Shown: positions 34,383 to 43,989, numbered from the stretch's first letter. The stretch: DNA of 64,000 nt from Brassicibacter mesophilus (GCF_050433385.1 NZ_JBNPXI010000017.1:38417-102416); one strand, 5' to 3'. Translations and numbers: made by a program. Notes: generated by a model from the sequence alone, not told the origin.

Positions 34383-35564
34383 CTAGTAGGCTTTATCTAA
34401 AATCATCATCACATTATCATATGTTACCTCTACTGGATTGACTATTGACGCTCCATCATTAATGGCTGTTTTTGCTATTCTATCAAAATCCTCTTTCTTA
34501 ACACCTACATCCCTAAGTCTTGTAGGAAGTCCACATATCTGCTCTAGTCTTTGGGACATACTTTTTACAGTATCTATACTCTTCTGCGCTCTTTGTTTCT
34601 CTGGGGTATCAGAATATATCTCGGGACCTGCTAGTGGAAGAAGAAGCTTTGAGTAGTATTCTGATGTCATTTTCTTATTAAATTCCATACTATAAGGCAA
34701 CAATATATTCATTGCATCGCCATGTGGTACGTGACTTATTGCACCACATGCGTGTCCTATAGCATGTACAATCCCTACCATAGAATTAGAAAATGCAATA
34801 CCAGCCATTAGTGATGCATTAACCATGGCAAGTCTTACCATTTCATTTTTACCATTCTGTACTGCCTCAAACAGATTATCTCTGATTATTTCAATTGATG
34901 CAAAAGCATAAGCATCACTAAGAGGATTCTTCTGTAAACAAGTATAGGCCTCTATGCTGTGAGATAATGCATCCATTCCTGTAGAAGCTGTTATCCTAGG
35001 TGGCAGAGATAAGGTCATTCTAGGGTCCAACACTGCAACATCAGCAAGCATATTATATGATATAAACTCCATTTTCACATTTTTATTTGGATTTGCAATA
35101 ACAGCTACTAGTGTAGCTTCTGATCCTGTGCCAGCAGTACTTGGTATAACAATAAATGGTTTTAGTTTTCCATTTATAATTTCTAACCCCATATAATTCA
35201 TTAAATCATCTGTACCTTTTGATACTACAATATTTACACCTTTTGCAGTATCTATTACTGAACCCCCACCTATAGCAATTATAGAATCACATTTTTCTTG
35301 TCTGTATAATTCTGCTATTGTATTAACAATTTCTACTGAAGAATCCTGTGGTATATCTTTAAATATTGGTCCAATACTTATATTAGAAGCACTAAGTGCA
35401 TCTATTAATATCTTGACCTGTCCATGCTTTATCAAGACTTCATTAGTAAGAATGATTGGCTTATTTGCATTAAGGTTATTTAATTCAAAAGGAACATTCT
35501 CCAGAGCATTTTTTCCAGAAACAACTTTAACAGAGTTTTGAAACTCATAGTATGTTGGTATCAT
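34383..35564 (-). CDS. Iron-containing alcohol dehydrogenase
   Basis: This 393-residue type III alcohol dehydrogenase has the NAD-binding GGGSVIDTAKGVNIV, PSTAGTGSEAT and the metal-site segments DALSHSIEAYT and HAIGHACGAISHVPHGDA. It should interconvert an alcohol and an aldehyde with NAD(P)H. GGGGGG precedes the ATG region. It lies 40 nt upstream of the aldehyde oxidoreductase, whose substrate it may supply or remove. Confidence 0.92.
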   Translation of the reverse strand: MIPTYYEFQNSVKVVSGKNALENVPFELNNLNANKPIILTNEVLIKHGQVKILIDALSASNISIGPIFKDIPQDSSVEIVNTIAELYRQEKCDSIIAIGGGSVIDTAKGVNIVVSKGTDDLMNYMGLEIINGKLKPFIVIPSTAGTGSEATLVAVIANPNKNVKMEFISYNMLADVAVLDPRMTLSLPPRITASTGMDALSHSIEAYTCLQKNPLSDAYAFASIEIIRDNLFEAVQNGKNEMVRLAMVNASLMAGIAFSNSMVGIVHAIGHACGAISHVPHGDAMNILLPYSMEFNKKMTSEYYSKLLLPLAGPEIYSDTPEKQRAQKSIDTVKSMSQRLEQICGLPTRLRDVGVKKEDFDRIAKTAINDGASIVNPVEVTYDNVMMILDKAY

Positions 35565-35585
35565 AACATTCCCCCCTTTTTAACT

Positions 35586-36101
35586 CTAAATACCTAAGAT
35601 TAGCCCTAAATAAATAGTTAAGCTATTGGAGCTTCTATCAGGAAATGATTTTAGGATTCTCTTTACCCAAAACCTTGGAAATAAATATGCTTCGACTATA
35701 TTAACCATTCTTATAAATGGCATAGCCAGCATTATGTCTCCTTTCAAAAGTATTCTATGCTGAGCATACCCTTGAGCTATGCCTATTTTACCAGTAAGAA
35801 GCATTAAAGCAGCTTCCATACTCTTGAAATAAATAATTATATCTGCTTCTTCTTGCTTCATATTTTTCAAAAGATAAAATCTGCCTTGTCTTTTTTCAAC
35901 AATCATAGCTTGTTCACTGTTCCATACTTTAAACATTATTCTAAATCCTTCATGATATATTTCTATCTCTTTCTTAACATTTTCATCAAATCTGGTACTG
36001 CTTTGAATTCCTCTTCCTAAAAACCATAGGATAACATTGATAATACATTTTTTTAATCTCTTATTGTGAACCTTAGCTATTTTATATGTACCTTGTTCCA
36101 T
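35586..36101 (-). CDS. SCP2-like lipid-binding protein
   Basis: This 171-residue protein has a middle part (EADIIIYFKSMEAALMLLTG, then ILLKGDIMLAMPFIRMV) that follows the sterol carrier protein 2 pattern of strands around a hydrophobic pocket. The N terminus is basic with a short hydrophobic helix. I chose the ATG at 36101 after AAAGGAGG. It lies 21 nt before the alcohol dehydrogenase gene in the TetR operon. The family call is by pattern; a role in presenting fatty alcohols or aldehydes is inferred from the neighbours. Confidence 0.55.
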   Translation of the reverse strand: MEQGTYKIAKVHNKRLKKCIINVILWFLGRGIQSSTRFDENVKKEIEIYHEGFRIMFKVWNSEQAMIVEKRQGRFYLLKNMKQEEADIIIYFKSMEAALMLLTGKIGIAQGYAQHRILLKGDIMLAMPFIRMVNIVEAYLFPRFWVKRILKSFPDRSSNSLTIYLGLILGI

Positions 36102-36166
36102 AAAAGACCTCCTTTCATTATTATTCATTTGTCGGTCATCCGGCTTAATTAATTGAATTTTTTTAT

Positions 36167-36721
36167 TTATTTTATAAGAAAACTAGTAATTTCATTAACA
36201 TCAATATTTTCAACACCTAATAAATTTTGTATTATCAATCCATCTAAGATTGATAATACTATTAATGACAAAGTCTCATAGCTTTCCATTTTTTCTTTTA
36301 AAACCTTTGTAAGACCTTCATTAATCTTTTCTCTCCAATCAGCATAATCTTTTTTGAATTTTTCTTTTAGTTCTGAGTTACTAGTAAGCGCATCCTGAAT
36401 TAAATATAAGTGAAGTCTGTCTCTAGTTTCATCATTTATAATTTTATGAAATAAGAGATTTAGCATATCTTTAGCAGACATACTTTCACTCATATTCTCT
36501 GCTAATTCTAACATTTCTGATGAAATACGATTTAAGTGTTTTTCTGTTATATCTGATATCAAATCACTTTTAGAATTATAATAATAATACAGCGTTCCTT
36601 TACTTATTCCTACGTTTTTAGCTATATCAGATAAACTTGTATTTTCAACTCCCTTATTCATGATTATCTTACTTGCTTCTTCTATTATTCTTCCTTTATT
36701 ATTTGTTACTTTACTATCCAA
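36167..36721 (-). CDS. TetR-family regulator of the alcohol/aldehyde operon
   Basis: This 184-residue protein has a TetR helix-turn-helix at about residues 7-55 (RIIEEASKIIMNKGVENTSL, KNVGISKGTLYYYYNSKSDL) and an all-helical ligand domain. It is the first gene of the leftward operon (TetR, SCP2-like, alcohol dehydrogenase, aldehyde oxidoreductase, MoaD) and likely represses it. The upstream sequence (about 36738-36758) and the gap before the SCP2-like gene (about 36126-36146) share AAGCCG and GAC.GACA patches that might be operators; this is weak. Confidence 0.88.
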   Translation of the reverse strand: MDSKVTNNKGRIIEEASKIIMNKGVENTSLSDIAKNVGISKGTLYYYYNSKSDLISDITEKHLNRISSEMLELAENMSESMSAKDMLNLLFHKIINDETRDRLHLYLIQDALTSNSELKEKFKKDYADWREKINEGLTKVLKEKMESYETLSLIVLSILDGLIIQNLLGVENIDVNEITSFLIK

Positions 36722-36798
36722 CTTTACACCTCATTTCTGTCAGTCGTACGCTCGGCTTATTAATATTATATATCATATTATTATTGTTGTAAATTAAA

Positions 36799-36833
36799 TA
36801 GAACCACTTATCAATAAATATAAGTGGTTCTAT
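36799..36833 (-). terminator. Terminator of the YyaL-like gene
   Basis: A perfect 14 bp stem (ATAGAACCACTTAT / complement) with an 8 nt loop directly follows the stop at 36843, with T-rich sequence after it on the minus strand. Confidence 0.85.
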
Positions 36834-36842
36834 AATATAGCT

Positions 36843-38911
36843 TCATGATAATAAATCTACAAATTTTTTTACGTCTGTAGTAGGTATATTACATGTAAAG
36901 TTTTGGCATACATATGCTGTCGCTTTATTATCTATCATTTGTTGACCTTGAACAAATGGCGCTATTTCATACAAATCTTTATTTCCATCGTTTATTACAA
37001 TAGAAGAAAATGGTAAGAACAGTTTATTAAAACTAGATATCATTAATTTCACATCTTTATCATCTTTTCGACCTGCAATTACTACTTCTTTTGTTGATAT
37101 ATTTGCATACAAGAATGCCTTCAAGAAATATGAATATGAGCTTGGATTTTCCTTTATATTTCCACCAAACGTCTTAAACATTTGATTTGCTTTATCTCCT
37201 AGCTCTTCATTTCCTGTTATTTTTGAAAGTCTTAGCATGTTTAATGCTGCTACTGAATTTCCTGAGGGTATAGCTCCATCATATACCTCTTTCGGCCTGA
37301 CTATCAACTGTTCACTATCTTTTCCATACAAATACAGACCTCCACCTTTTTCATCCCAAAACAATCTTATCATATCTCGATTTAACTCTAATGCTTTCAT
37401 TAAATATTGAATTTCAAATGTTGCTTGATATAGTTCTATTAATCCCCATACTAAGAAAGCATAATCATCTAAATATGCTAGATATGCTGCTTCCCCATCC
37501 CGATAGCGAGCTAATAGTCTTCCTTTTTGATTTATCAGATTTTTAAATATAAAATCTATGCTTTTTTTAGCAGCATCAATGTATGTATTATTTTCAAATG
37601 CTCTACCAGCATAAGACAATGCTGCAATCATCAAGCCATTCCACGAAGCCAATATTTTGTCATCTTTGTAAGGATGAATCCTTTTCTTTCTGTATTCAAA
37701 CAGTCGTTTTCTCATTTCATTTAACTTTGCCTTTAAGTCCACATCTTTCTCAATTTCATCTAGATCTTTACCTATCAAATTAGGAATATTCTTACCTTCA
37801 AAATTTCCTGTTGGAACCATATTGTAATAATCATAAAAAACATCAGATTCTTCTTCGTCGAGTACCTTCTCTATTTCTTCAACATCCCAAACATAAAACT
37901 TTCCTTCTTCTCCTTCTGAATCTGCATCTTCAGCTGAGTAAAATCCTCCATCTTGTGATGTCATATCTCTTAGTACATAAGTAAAGATTTTATTTGATAC
38001 TTCTTTATAGAGTCCTTTACCTGTAGCCTGAAAAGCTTCTGTGTATGCAATAGCTAATAAGGCATTATCGTACAGCATTTTCTCAAAATGAGGTATTAAC
38101 CATTTTTCATCTACCGAATATCTAGAAAATCCAAATCCTATATGATCAAATATGCCTCCTTTATACATTGATTCTAATGTCTTTTCTACTATATCTAAAG
38201 CGTGATTATTTTGGGTGTATTTCCAATACCGTAATAAAAACAACAGATTATGTGGAGTTGGAAACTTTGGTGAATCTGCAAATCCACCATATTGAGGGTC
38301 AAAAAGGGTACTAAAGTTTTCAAAAGTAGCATCAATTATTCTTTTATCCAATGCTTCATTTGAGTATGATAGGTAGCTGCTTTTCACTGCCTCTTGTATC
38401 TGCTCGCTTGACTCAATAAAATCTTCTTTATCATTTTTCCATGCCTTAGATATTCTTTGAAGTATCTCTATCAAACCTGCTCTACCGTACTTACTCTTCT
38501 TAGGAAAGTATGTACCTGCATAAAATGGCTTTTTGTCCGGAGTCATAAATATTGTTAGCGGCCAACCTCCCTGACCAGTTAAAGCCTGACAAAAAGTCAT
38601 GTAAATACTGTCAACATCTGGTCTTTCTTCTTTATCAACTTTTATTGCAATATAGTTTTTATTCATTACTTCTGCAACTTCTTCATCCTCAAATGATTCT
38701 CTCTCCATTACATGACACCAATGGCAAGTTCTCAAAAGCAACCACGTCAGCTATACCCAATAGATAGGAAGACAGGCTTATCTTCAGCCTTTGCCTTCCC
38801 AAATGCTTCTTCACTCCAAGGAAACCAATTTACTGGATTATATGCATGTTGTAGCAGATATGGAGATTTTTCATTTGCTAATCTATTGGGTATTCTGTTA
38901 TTAGTTGTCAT
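36843..38911 (-). pseudogene. YyaL/SSP411-family thioredoxin-domain protein, interrupted at the active site
   Basis: Two open parts make one gene of the DUF255 thioredoxin plus alpha/alpha-barrel family. The first (ATG at 38911 after AGGTGG; 54 codons) reads NRLANEKSPYLLQHAYNPVN and ends VFLSIGYS at TGA. The second (36843-38741, about 632 codons) starts inside the active site TCHWCHVMERESFEDEEVAE and runs through the barrel to the normal end. A 20 nt insertion at 38730-38749 separates SIGYS from TCHWCH, adding a stop and a frame change. The second part has no binding site of its own. The family may act on sugars or proteins; its function is not established. Three further 5' fragments lie at 46030, 49205 and 51195. 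Confidence 0.85.
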
Positions 38912-38955
38912 GGGCATCACCACCTTTCAATTTTTTGTTCATCTCAATATTATTA

Positions 38956-38992
38956 CCAAAAAGAAAGCCACTATGTAAATAGCAGCTTTCTT
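38956..38992 (-). terminator. Terminator of the serine recombinase gene
   Basis: AAAAGAAAGC pairs with GCTTTCTTTT around a loop of about 16 nt, directly after the stop at 38993, with a T run on the minus strand. Confidence 0.7.
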
Positions 38993-40494
38993 TTATTTAT
39001 ATTGAATTTTTAGTTCGATATGGGTATCTTTTCGATACCATGCTACTTTACTAATTATTGTTTTAAATAAAGCATTTATCTCTTCTGGAGATGAAAGTTT
39101 TTCAATATCGTCAAGAAAATACTTGATATTTATTCTCCTTACCTCTTCACTAACAGAGGAGAAATTTTTTATTCTATTCTCAACATCAAATAAATCGTTA
39201 CGAGCCACAATTAACTCAGCATTTCTTATCTCTTTTCTTTTTAACCATTCTTCTCTTGTATAATCGCCAACCTCATAGGCATCATTAATTCTTGAAATAC
39301 CGTATTCTAATTTTTTGATAAGTTCTTCTTTTTCAGATTTTAACTTCTTCAAGTCGTCTATAAAAAAAGTGTTCTCATCATATTGAGGGATTTCCTGACT
39401 TTCGTATTTTTCAACTTATCGTCAATAATAAGTTTTTCAAGCATTTCATACTTAATGCCACCGTTTTTGCATTTGTTTCCTAAATGGTCTTTATACCAAC
39501 AAGGCTTTAAAAACTTACCACGCTGATTGGTTAAAAAAGTTAATCCATGACCACATACTTTGCAAAATACTAGACCTGATAAAGAATAGCTGCCTTTTCG
39601 TGCATGAACAGGAATTAATCTTCTTTCGTTTAAGAATTTTAATATTACTTCGTGCTCTTGTGGCGTTTTAACCGCTTCATGGCAATTTTCCACTACTACC
39701 CACTCACTTTTTGGAAGTCGAACATTCGGTTTTGCATTTGGTTTTTTCTTTTTATGTCCATCACCTTGTGTTTTATTGCTTATTATTTCACCTAGATGTG
39801 TTTCGTCAATTAACATTCTGTTAATAGTGACATTGCTCCATGTTCCATTCTTGGGAGATAATATCTTTTCTTTATTTAACTGTATTGATATTTGAGCAGT
39901 AGACATACCTTGTAAAGCCATATCAATAATTTTTCGGTATACAACCAGTTTTTCATCGTTTACTACAAGACCCTTTTGTTTGTATTTGTCCTTATACCTT
40001 TCATACTCATATGGAAAAGGAGGTGTACCGTTAGTCCATTCTCCATTTCTAGCTCCAACTTGTTTACCCTGACGCAGCCTTTTAGTTATCATCTTATATT
40101 CTTGACGTGCAAATAAGCCTTTAAAATCGGCATAAGTGTCATCAAGGTCATTATTCAGATTATATATTTTCTCTGGGGTAACAATGAGGGTATTTGATTT
40201 TTGAAAAGCTTTCTTAATTTTGTCCTGTTCTCCCAAATCACCTCTGCCTAAACGGTCATAATCAACAACACAAACCGCATCAAAAATACCCTGTTCAACT
40301 TCTTTAAGCAACCTACTCATTTTGGGTCGCATGTCAATACTGTCAGATGTACCGACTTCTAAGTATTCTACATATTTCAGGTTATGTTTAGTGCATAACT
40401 CTTGTAATACGATTCTGTGTTTTTCTAAATGTTGTTCGCTTTCCGCTCTCGATTTTCTAAGGTAGACTGCTACATTTTTAATATTATATTCCAT
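38993..40494 (-). pseudogene. Large serine recombinase, frameshifted
   Basis: The first 378 codons hold the resolvase domain (VAVYLRKSRAESEQH with the catalytic Ser; VDYDRLGRGDL), the recombinase domain (LNKEKILSPKNGTWSNVTINRM) and a zinc-ribbon (FCKVCGHGL..). The frame is lost at about 39400-39412, again in an A run. The C-terminal coiled coil and end (LKKLKSEKEELIKKLEYGIS, to 38993) follow in another frame. Restoring one A joins KLK with KYESQEIPQYDEN and gives about 500 residues, the usual length. Such enzymes move integrative elements. GAGGTG precedes the ATG. It is either a true mutation or a homopolymer error. Confidence 0.88.
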
Positions 40495-40506
40495 ATACTC
40501 ACCTCA

Positions 40507-40662
40507 TTAAGCAATCTTAAGTTTCGATTGACAATGCTTTTCAAAGCAACTATCAGGCATCTTTTTAATTTTCTTATCAAAATTTTGTAACGCTTCCATG
40601 CTTGGCTTATTAGTTGATACTGTAACTATGTATTTTCCGACTTGCATTGTTTTTTCGTTCAT
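40507..40662 (-). CDS. Small protein upstream of the serine recombinase (51 residues)
   Basis: MNEKTMQVGKYIVTVSTNKP starts this 51-residue basic protein, which ends HCQSKLKIA. GAGG lies 9 nt before the ATG at 40662. It ends 12 nt before the recombinase start, so the two are probably co-transcribed. Similar small proteins often sit beside the recombinase in clostridial mobile elements, but the family is not identified. It overlaps the next small gene in another frame. Confidence 0.5.
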   Translation of the reverse strand: MNEKTMQVGKYIVTVSTNKPSMEALQNFDKKIKKMPDSCFEKHCQSKLKIA

Positions 40663-40792
40663 ATATTGAAACCTCTTTTTGTTTGTAGATTTCAAATTGC
40701 AATTTGATTTTGTAATTACAAATCTTATATACCGCTTCAATTTTTGGTTTGCTATATGAAACATGTTCGACCCCTGATTTTAATAGATACAT
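40610..40792 (-). CDS. Small basic protein in the mobile region (60 residues)
   Basis: MYLLKSGVEHVSYSKPKIEA starts a 60-residue frame rich in Lys and Tyr. AGAGGAG lies 8 nt before the ATG at 40792. It overlaps the 51-residue gene by about 50 nt in another frame. Both have a ribosome binding site, so both may be made. Function unknown. Confidence 0.4.
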   Translation of the reverse strand: MYLLKSGVEHVSYSKPKIEAVYKICNYKIKLQFEIYKQKEVSIYERKNNASRKIHSYSIN

Positions 40793-40898
40793 TTTCATGG
40801 CTCCTCTCATTTTCGACGTTTTTTTGTATGTTGTATGATAGTTTTGTTTCCATGAAAATATAGAAGTTTGGTGCCTTATAAACTGATAATTGCTATTC

Positions 40899-41040
40899 TT
40901 TGACCGTATAATCTATATATAAATAAGTCGAATTAAGAAAGGAGAAAGTGACAGCAATTGTGACATTATCATAATTGCTGAAAAGCAGAAAAAAGAATGT
41001 GAAGAAACGGCAGCTTTGCTGACGCTTCTTCACATTCCCA
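40899..41040 (+). promoter_or_regulatory. Leader region of the tyrosine-recombinase-like gene: promoter, short peptide, two hairpins
   Basis: TTGACC at about 40899 starts a likely promoter. GAAAGGAG is followed by an 8-codon frame starting GTG ACA GCA and ending TAA. A hairpin CAGCAATT / AATTGCTG (about 40953-40981) overlaps it. A second, stronger one at 40995-41038 has GAATGTGAAGAA / TTCTTCACATTC arms around CAGC-TTT-GCTG. The layout resembles leader-peptide attenuation, but could also be a recombination site. Confidence 0.45.
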
Positions 41041-41143
41041 GTAACTTTTGTATCAATATAGGTTATGCCCTTTCCCGAAGCAAATGCTTGAAAAAGTAGT
41101 TTTCAGTCTTAACACAATATCCAAAAATAACGGTGGTGATACT

Positions 41144-42055
41144 ATGGGAAGAAAAAACAAAAACATTAAGATACAGCTAAATAACAGGGTAAATGACTTG
41201 CTCCGTATTGGTCAGAAAAAAGTCAAGAATAACCCGACAAATGCGAACCGTACGGAAGGCATACATTCCATTAAAACTGCTCATACATACAGGCAAACAG
41301 TAAATCTATTTGCAGATTACCTGAAGACCCAAGGAATACGAAATATCGAGGATATTACTAGAGACCATGTACAAAGTTTTATGCTATCCCGAGCAGATAA
41401 TTCAGCATACACTCATAGCAAGGATTTATCTGCAATTAATAAAATCCTTGATACCAGATACACGGTCAAAGAATTTGGATTACCACAGCGAAGTTATATG
41501 TGTGTAGGGAACAATCGAGGGCTTGCAGTCAGGGATACGAGTGATGCTCTCCGCAACAGGGAACAACTGGATTTTGTCCGTGCCACTGGTATCAGTAGAG
41601 AAAGCATTGCAACAATAACACCTAAACAGGCAATAAAAAATTCTCAAGGTCAGGTTATTGGATTTAATGTTACAGAAAAAGGCGGTCGTGAGCGTAATGC
41701 CATAGTGATTGAACAGGAGCGGGAAAGGATTACCGAACTGGTTAACCAGAGAGAGCAGAAAACTGGTAAAAACATTCCTATGTTTAATGATGTTGATAGC
41801 AACGCCAATCCTCACTATTTTCGACGTGAATACGCACAACAACTATATACAGACCTAAGACAAGCTATGAAACAGGAGCGAGATTACTATTCTGGTATGC
41901 GTGAAACATTTATAAACCAAGCCAATTTTGAAAAAGCAATAAGCCGATATTCAAATGAAACTATTAAAGGATATGAGCGTGATGTTCTTGCAGAGGTGAG
42001 CCAAAACTTGGGACATAACCGCATAGATGTTGTTTTATATCACTATCTGCAATAA
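41144..42055 (+). CDS. Tyrosine-recombinase-like protein of a mobile element
   Basis: This 303-residue protein has a SAM-like N-terminal core-binding domain (KTAHTYRQTVNLFADYLKTQG, DHVQSFMLSRADNSAYTHSK) and a C terminus (SQNLGHNRIDVVLYHYL) that matches the His/Tyr end of tyrosine recombinases. The central Arg box is less clear, so activity is uncertain. I chose the ATG at 41144 after GGTGGTG; the frame upstream passes through a hairpin. Base composition is slightly richer in GC than its neighbours, which supports transfer. Confidence 0.7.
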   Translation: MGRKNKNIKIQLNNRVNDLLRIGQKKVKNNPTNANRTEGIHSIKTAHTYRQTVNLFADYLKTQGIRNIEDITRDHVQSFMLSRADNSAYTHSKDLSAINKILDTRYTVKEFGLPQRSYMCVGNNRGLAVRDTSDALRNREQLDFVRATGISRESIATITPKQAIKNSQGQVIGFNVTEKGGRERNAIVIEQERERITELVNQREQKTGKNIPMFNDVDSNANPHYFRREYAQQLYTDLRQAMKQERDYYSGMRETFINQANFEKAISRYSNETIKGYERDVLAEVSQNLGHNRIDVVLYHYLQ

Positions 42056-42134
42056 TTTCTTATAACTGCCCTGCTTCATCAGTATAATACAGTATTAACA
42101 AAATTATAGTCGAGTATATTGAGGGGGCTAAACC

Positions 42135-42257
42135 ATGAAATTTACAGATAAACAAATTTTGTTCTTAAATCAAGTGTCAGAAGAACTCTTTATTATTGAA
42201 TTTAATAATTGGATTGAGTCAATGGAGCGACACTTATCGCAAACACAGGTGCGTTAA
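42135..42257 (+). CDS. Small protein of the mobile region (40 residues)
   Basis: MKFTDKQILFLNQVSEELFI starts this 40-residue frame, which ends SQTQVR and TAA. GAGGGGG lies 8 nt before the ATG, so translation is likely. It follows the recombinase-like gene by 80 nt. Family unknown. Confidence 0.5.
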   Translation: MKFTDKQILFLNQVSEELFIIEFNNWIESMERHLSQTQVR

Positions 42258-42562
42258 TCCTGTTTTATATATCTTTCCTCCCATACTTTCCAAAAGACTT
42301 TGCAGTTTTGCAAGTCTTTTATATTCGAGCAGCTTTTATTTATATATTTGTAAATCACCTTATACAATATAATGTAGTGAGTTTGATACGCTCACTATGG
42401 TAATTGCTCTCCTCTTAAAATCGACTATTATGCGAAAATAAAAGAGGTCGGAATAATATCAGGTCGAAAACAAGCTGGTACAAAATATTAAAATGGCAAT
42501 AATAATAAAATGAATTAAGACCCGTTTACAGGGTCGGCAATTCAAATGGGCGGAATAGATAA

Positions 42563-42597
42563 CCCTCGTAACATCATTGTTGCGAGGGGATTTTTTT
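42563..42597 (+). terminator. Terminator hairpin in the mobile region
   Basis: CCCTCGTAACA pairs with TGTTGCGAGGG around TCAT and is followed by ATTTTTTT. It ends the recombinase-like/small protein unit. Confidence 0.85.
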
Positions 42598-42660
42598 GCT
42601 CGAACACTTTCATTTTATAAATTGATATATTCCAAGCGTACAATAAAACAAACACATGCT

Positions 42661-42810
42661 CCAGAACGAAGTTCTGGTAAAAAAAGATACCCTACGGGCG
42701 TTAGTTATGGGCAGTAGAGTGAACCTCTACTGCACGGTACTCAAAGAGCTTCTTCGAAGCTTCACTTTGCAAAGCAAAGTGTTTATATTAACCATCAGCT
42801 TTGCTGATGG
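42661..42810. repeat. Array of five short hairpins
   Basis: Five palindromes follow each other in 150 bp: CCAGAAC-GAA-GTTCTGG (42661), GCAGTAGAG-TGAAC-CTCTACTGC (42711), GAGCTTC-TTC-GAAGCTT (42746), CACTTTGC-AAA-GCAAAGTG (42763) and CCATCAGC-TTT-GCTGATGG (42792). Four have 3 nt loops. The rest of the 606 bp gap (42258-42863) has no gene. The last hairpin shares CAGCTTTGCTG with the leader hairpin at 41007. The array could be an origin, a recombination site or a structured RNA. Confidence 0.75.
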
Positions 42811-42863
42811 AAACTAAAAGCTTTAAATAAATAAACCTAAAATACTAAAGGAGGTCATTACCT

Positions 42864-43934
42864 ATGATACCAAAATCCTATTATAACAAAGCAAAAGATT
42901 ACTTACCCCTAAATCGTTCTACCTACACAAAACACTATCAAACACTTAAAAAGGAAGTATTAGCCCAAAAACGTACTGCCTTTGAATTTTGCATATGGTA
43001 CGATTTTCAACTGGTAGATGTTGCAAATCTGAATACAGGTATTCTCTCTTGTATCTTAGAATTAATTGAAAAAAAACATATTAGCACAGAGAAACATATC
43101 AAAAATTTCCGCTTAGCTTGTATGCTTTTTCATAAGTTCATGCAATCTGACAAAAAAGTCAATGATGGTAAATGTGAGGAATACATAGCAGACCATCCTG
43201 CTATTGCTGCAAGACTAAGCACAGTAAACATTGAAGTTGATTTTATATCTTACCTTAATTATGATAGAACTTCAGCAAATAAGCAGATGTTTCCCTTTTT
43301 CCGTGCAAAAGAAATTGATACAAACTTAATTGCTGAGCTTATCAGCCGTGAATTGCTTGCCTTTGACTGTAAGTTCCATAATCTGATATTCATTAACAAA
43401 GCGGATACAGGCATTTTGGGTGTTGAAAAACTAGGCATTGGAATCAAGCATCTTCAAAGACTTGAAGGGATTAGACCTATTTGTTGGAGTTACTGGGTTG
43501 AAAGAAAAAATCACATTAATTTTAAAACAGATATTCAGAGAGTAATATTCTTCGATACCACTATCAGGCTACTGCAATACCTTAAAGAGAATTACCCCCA
43601 GGATAATACTTTGTATTGTAGTCTGCATACGGACAATTACTTAATAGAAACTTACACCAACACGCTAGAATTATTTAATACAGATGTTGAAATTCAATTT
43701 AATTTTGAAAATCAGGAAAAAATTCAAAGGTTCAACAATATTAAAAAAGAAAATGATATTCTTGAACCTGAAATGGAAAAGCAAATACCTGCTGAATACA
43801 TACTTACTCCTATAGTTGGTGAAGAAATTAGAGATATTTCAAAAATGGTTTGGATTGACAAAAGACAAGTCTATTATGATGAAACAGACGATACCTATTG
43901 GAACATTGATGGCACTGAAGCCCCTCCGTTCTAA
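42864..43934 (+). CDS. Protein of unknown function in the mobile region
   Basis: This 356-residue protein begins MIPKSYYNKAKDYLPLNRST and is predominantly helical in its first 240 residues. It has an acidic tail (ENDILEPEMEKQIPAEY; YYDETDDTYWNIDGTEAPPF). AGGAGG lies 8 nt before the ATG. No transmembrane helix or known motif was seen. It stands between a hairpin array and a hairpin at 43990. Its position suggests a mobile-element function, possibly replication or regulation, but this is not shown. Confidence 0.75.
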   Translation: MIPKSYYNKAKDYLPLNRSTYTKHYQTLKKEVLAQKRTAFEFCIWYDFQLVDVANLNTGILSCILELIEKKHISTEKHIKNFRLACMLFHKFMQSDKKVNDGKCEEYIADHPAIAARLSTVNIEVDFISYLNYDRTSANKQMFPFFRAKEIDTNLIAELISRELLAFDCKFHNLIFINKADTGILGVEKLGIGIKHLQRLEGIRPICWSYWVERKNHINFKTDIQRVIFFDTTIRLLQYLKENYPQDNTLYCSLHTDNYLIETYTNTLELFNTDVEIQFNFENQEKIQRFNNIKKENDILEPEMEKQIPAEYILTPIVGEEIRDISKMVWIDKRQVYYDETDDTYWNIDGTEAPPF

Positions 43935-43989
43935 TAAACACTAAATTAACTATTAATAGTATGTTCTTAAAGTTATAGTAAAATTGCGT

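Noticed and set aside
38720..38755. Programmed translational bypass across the insertion in the YyaL-like gene
   Set aside because: In fragment B a TCC-TGA take-off and a TCC landing codon would join SIGYS to TCHWCH exactly, as in phage T4 gene 60. But fragment B has no gene body to rescue, and in copy A the codon before ACT is AGA, which does not match the take-off AGC. Decay is simpler.
41480..41842. Minus-strand 120-residue frame inside the tyrosine-recombinase-like gene
   Set aside because: No ribosome binding site and no recognisable motif; the plus-strand protein explains the sequence.
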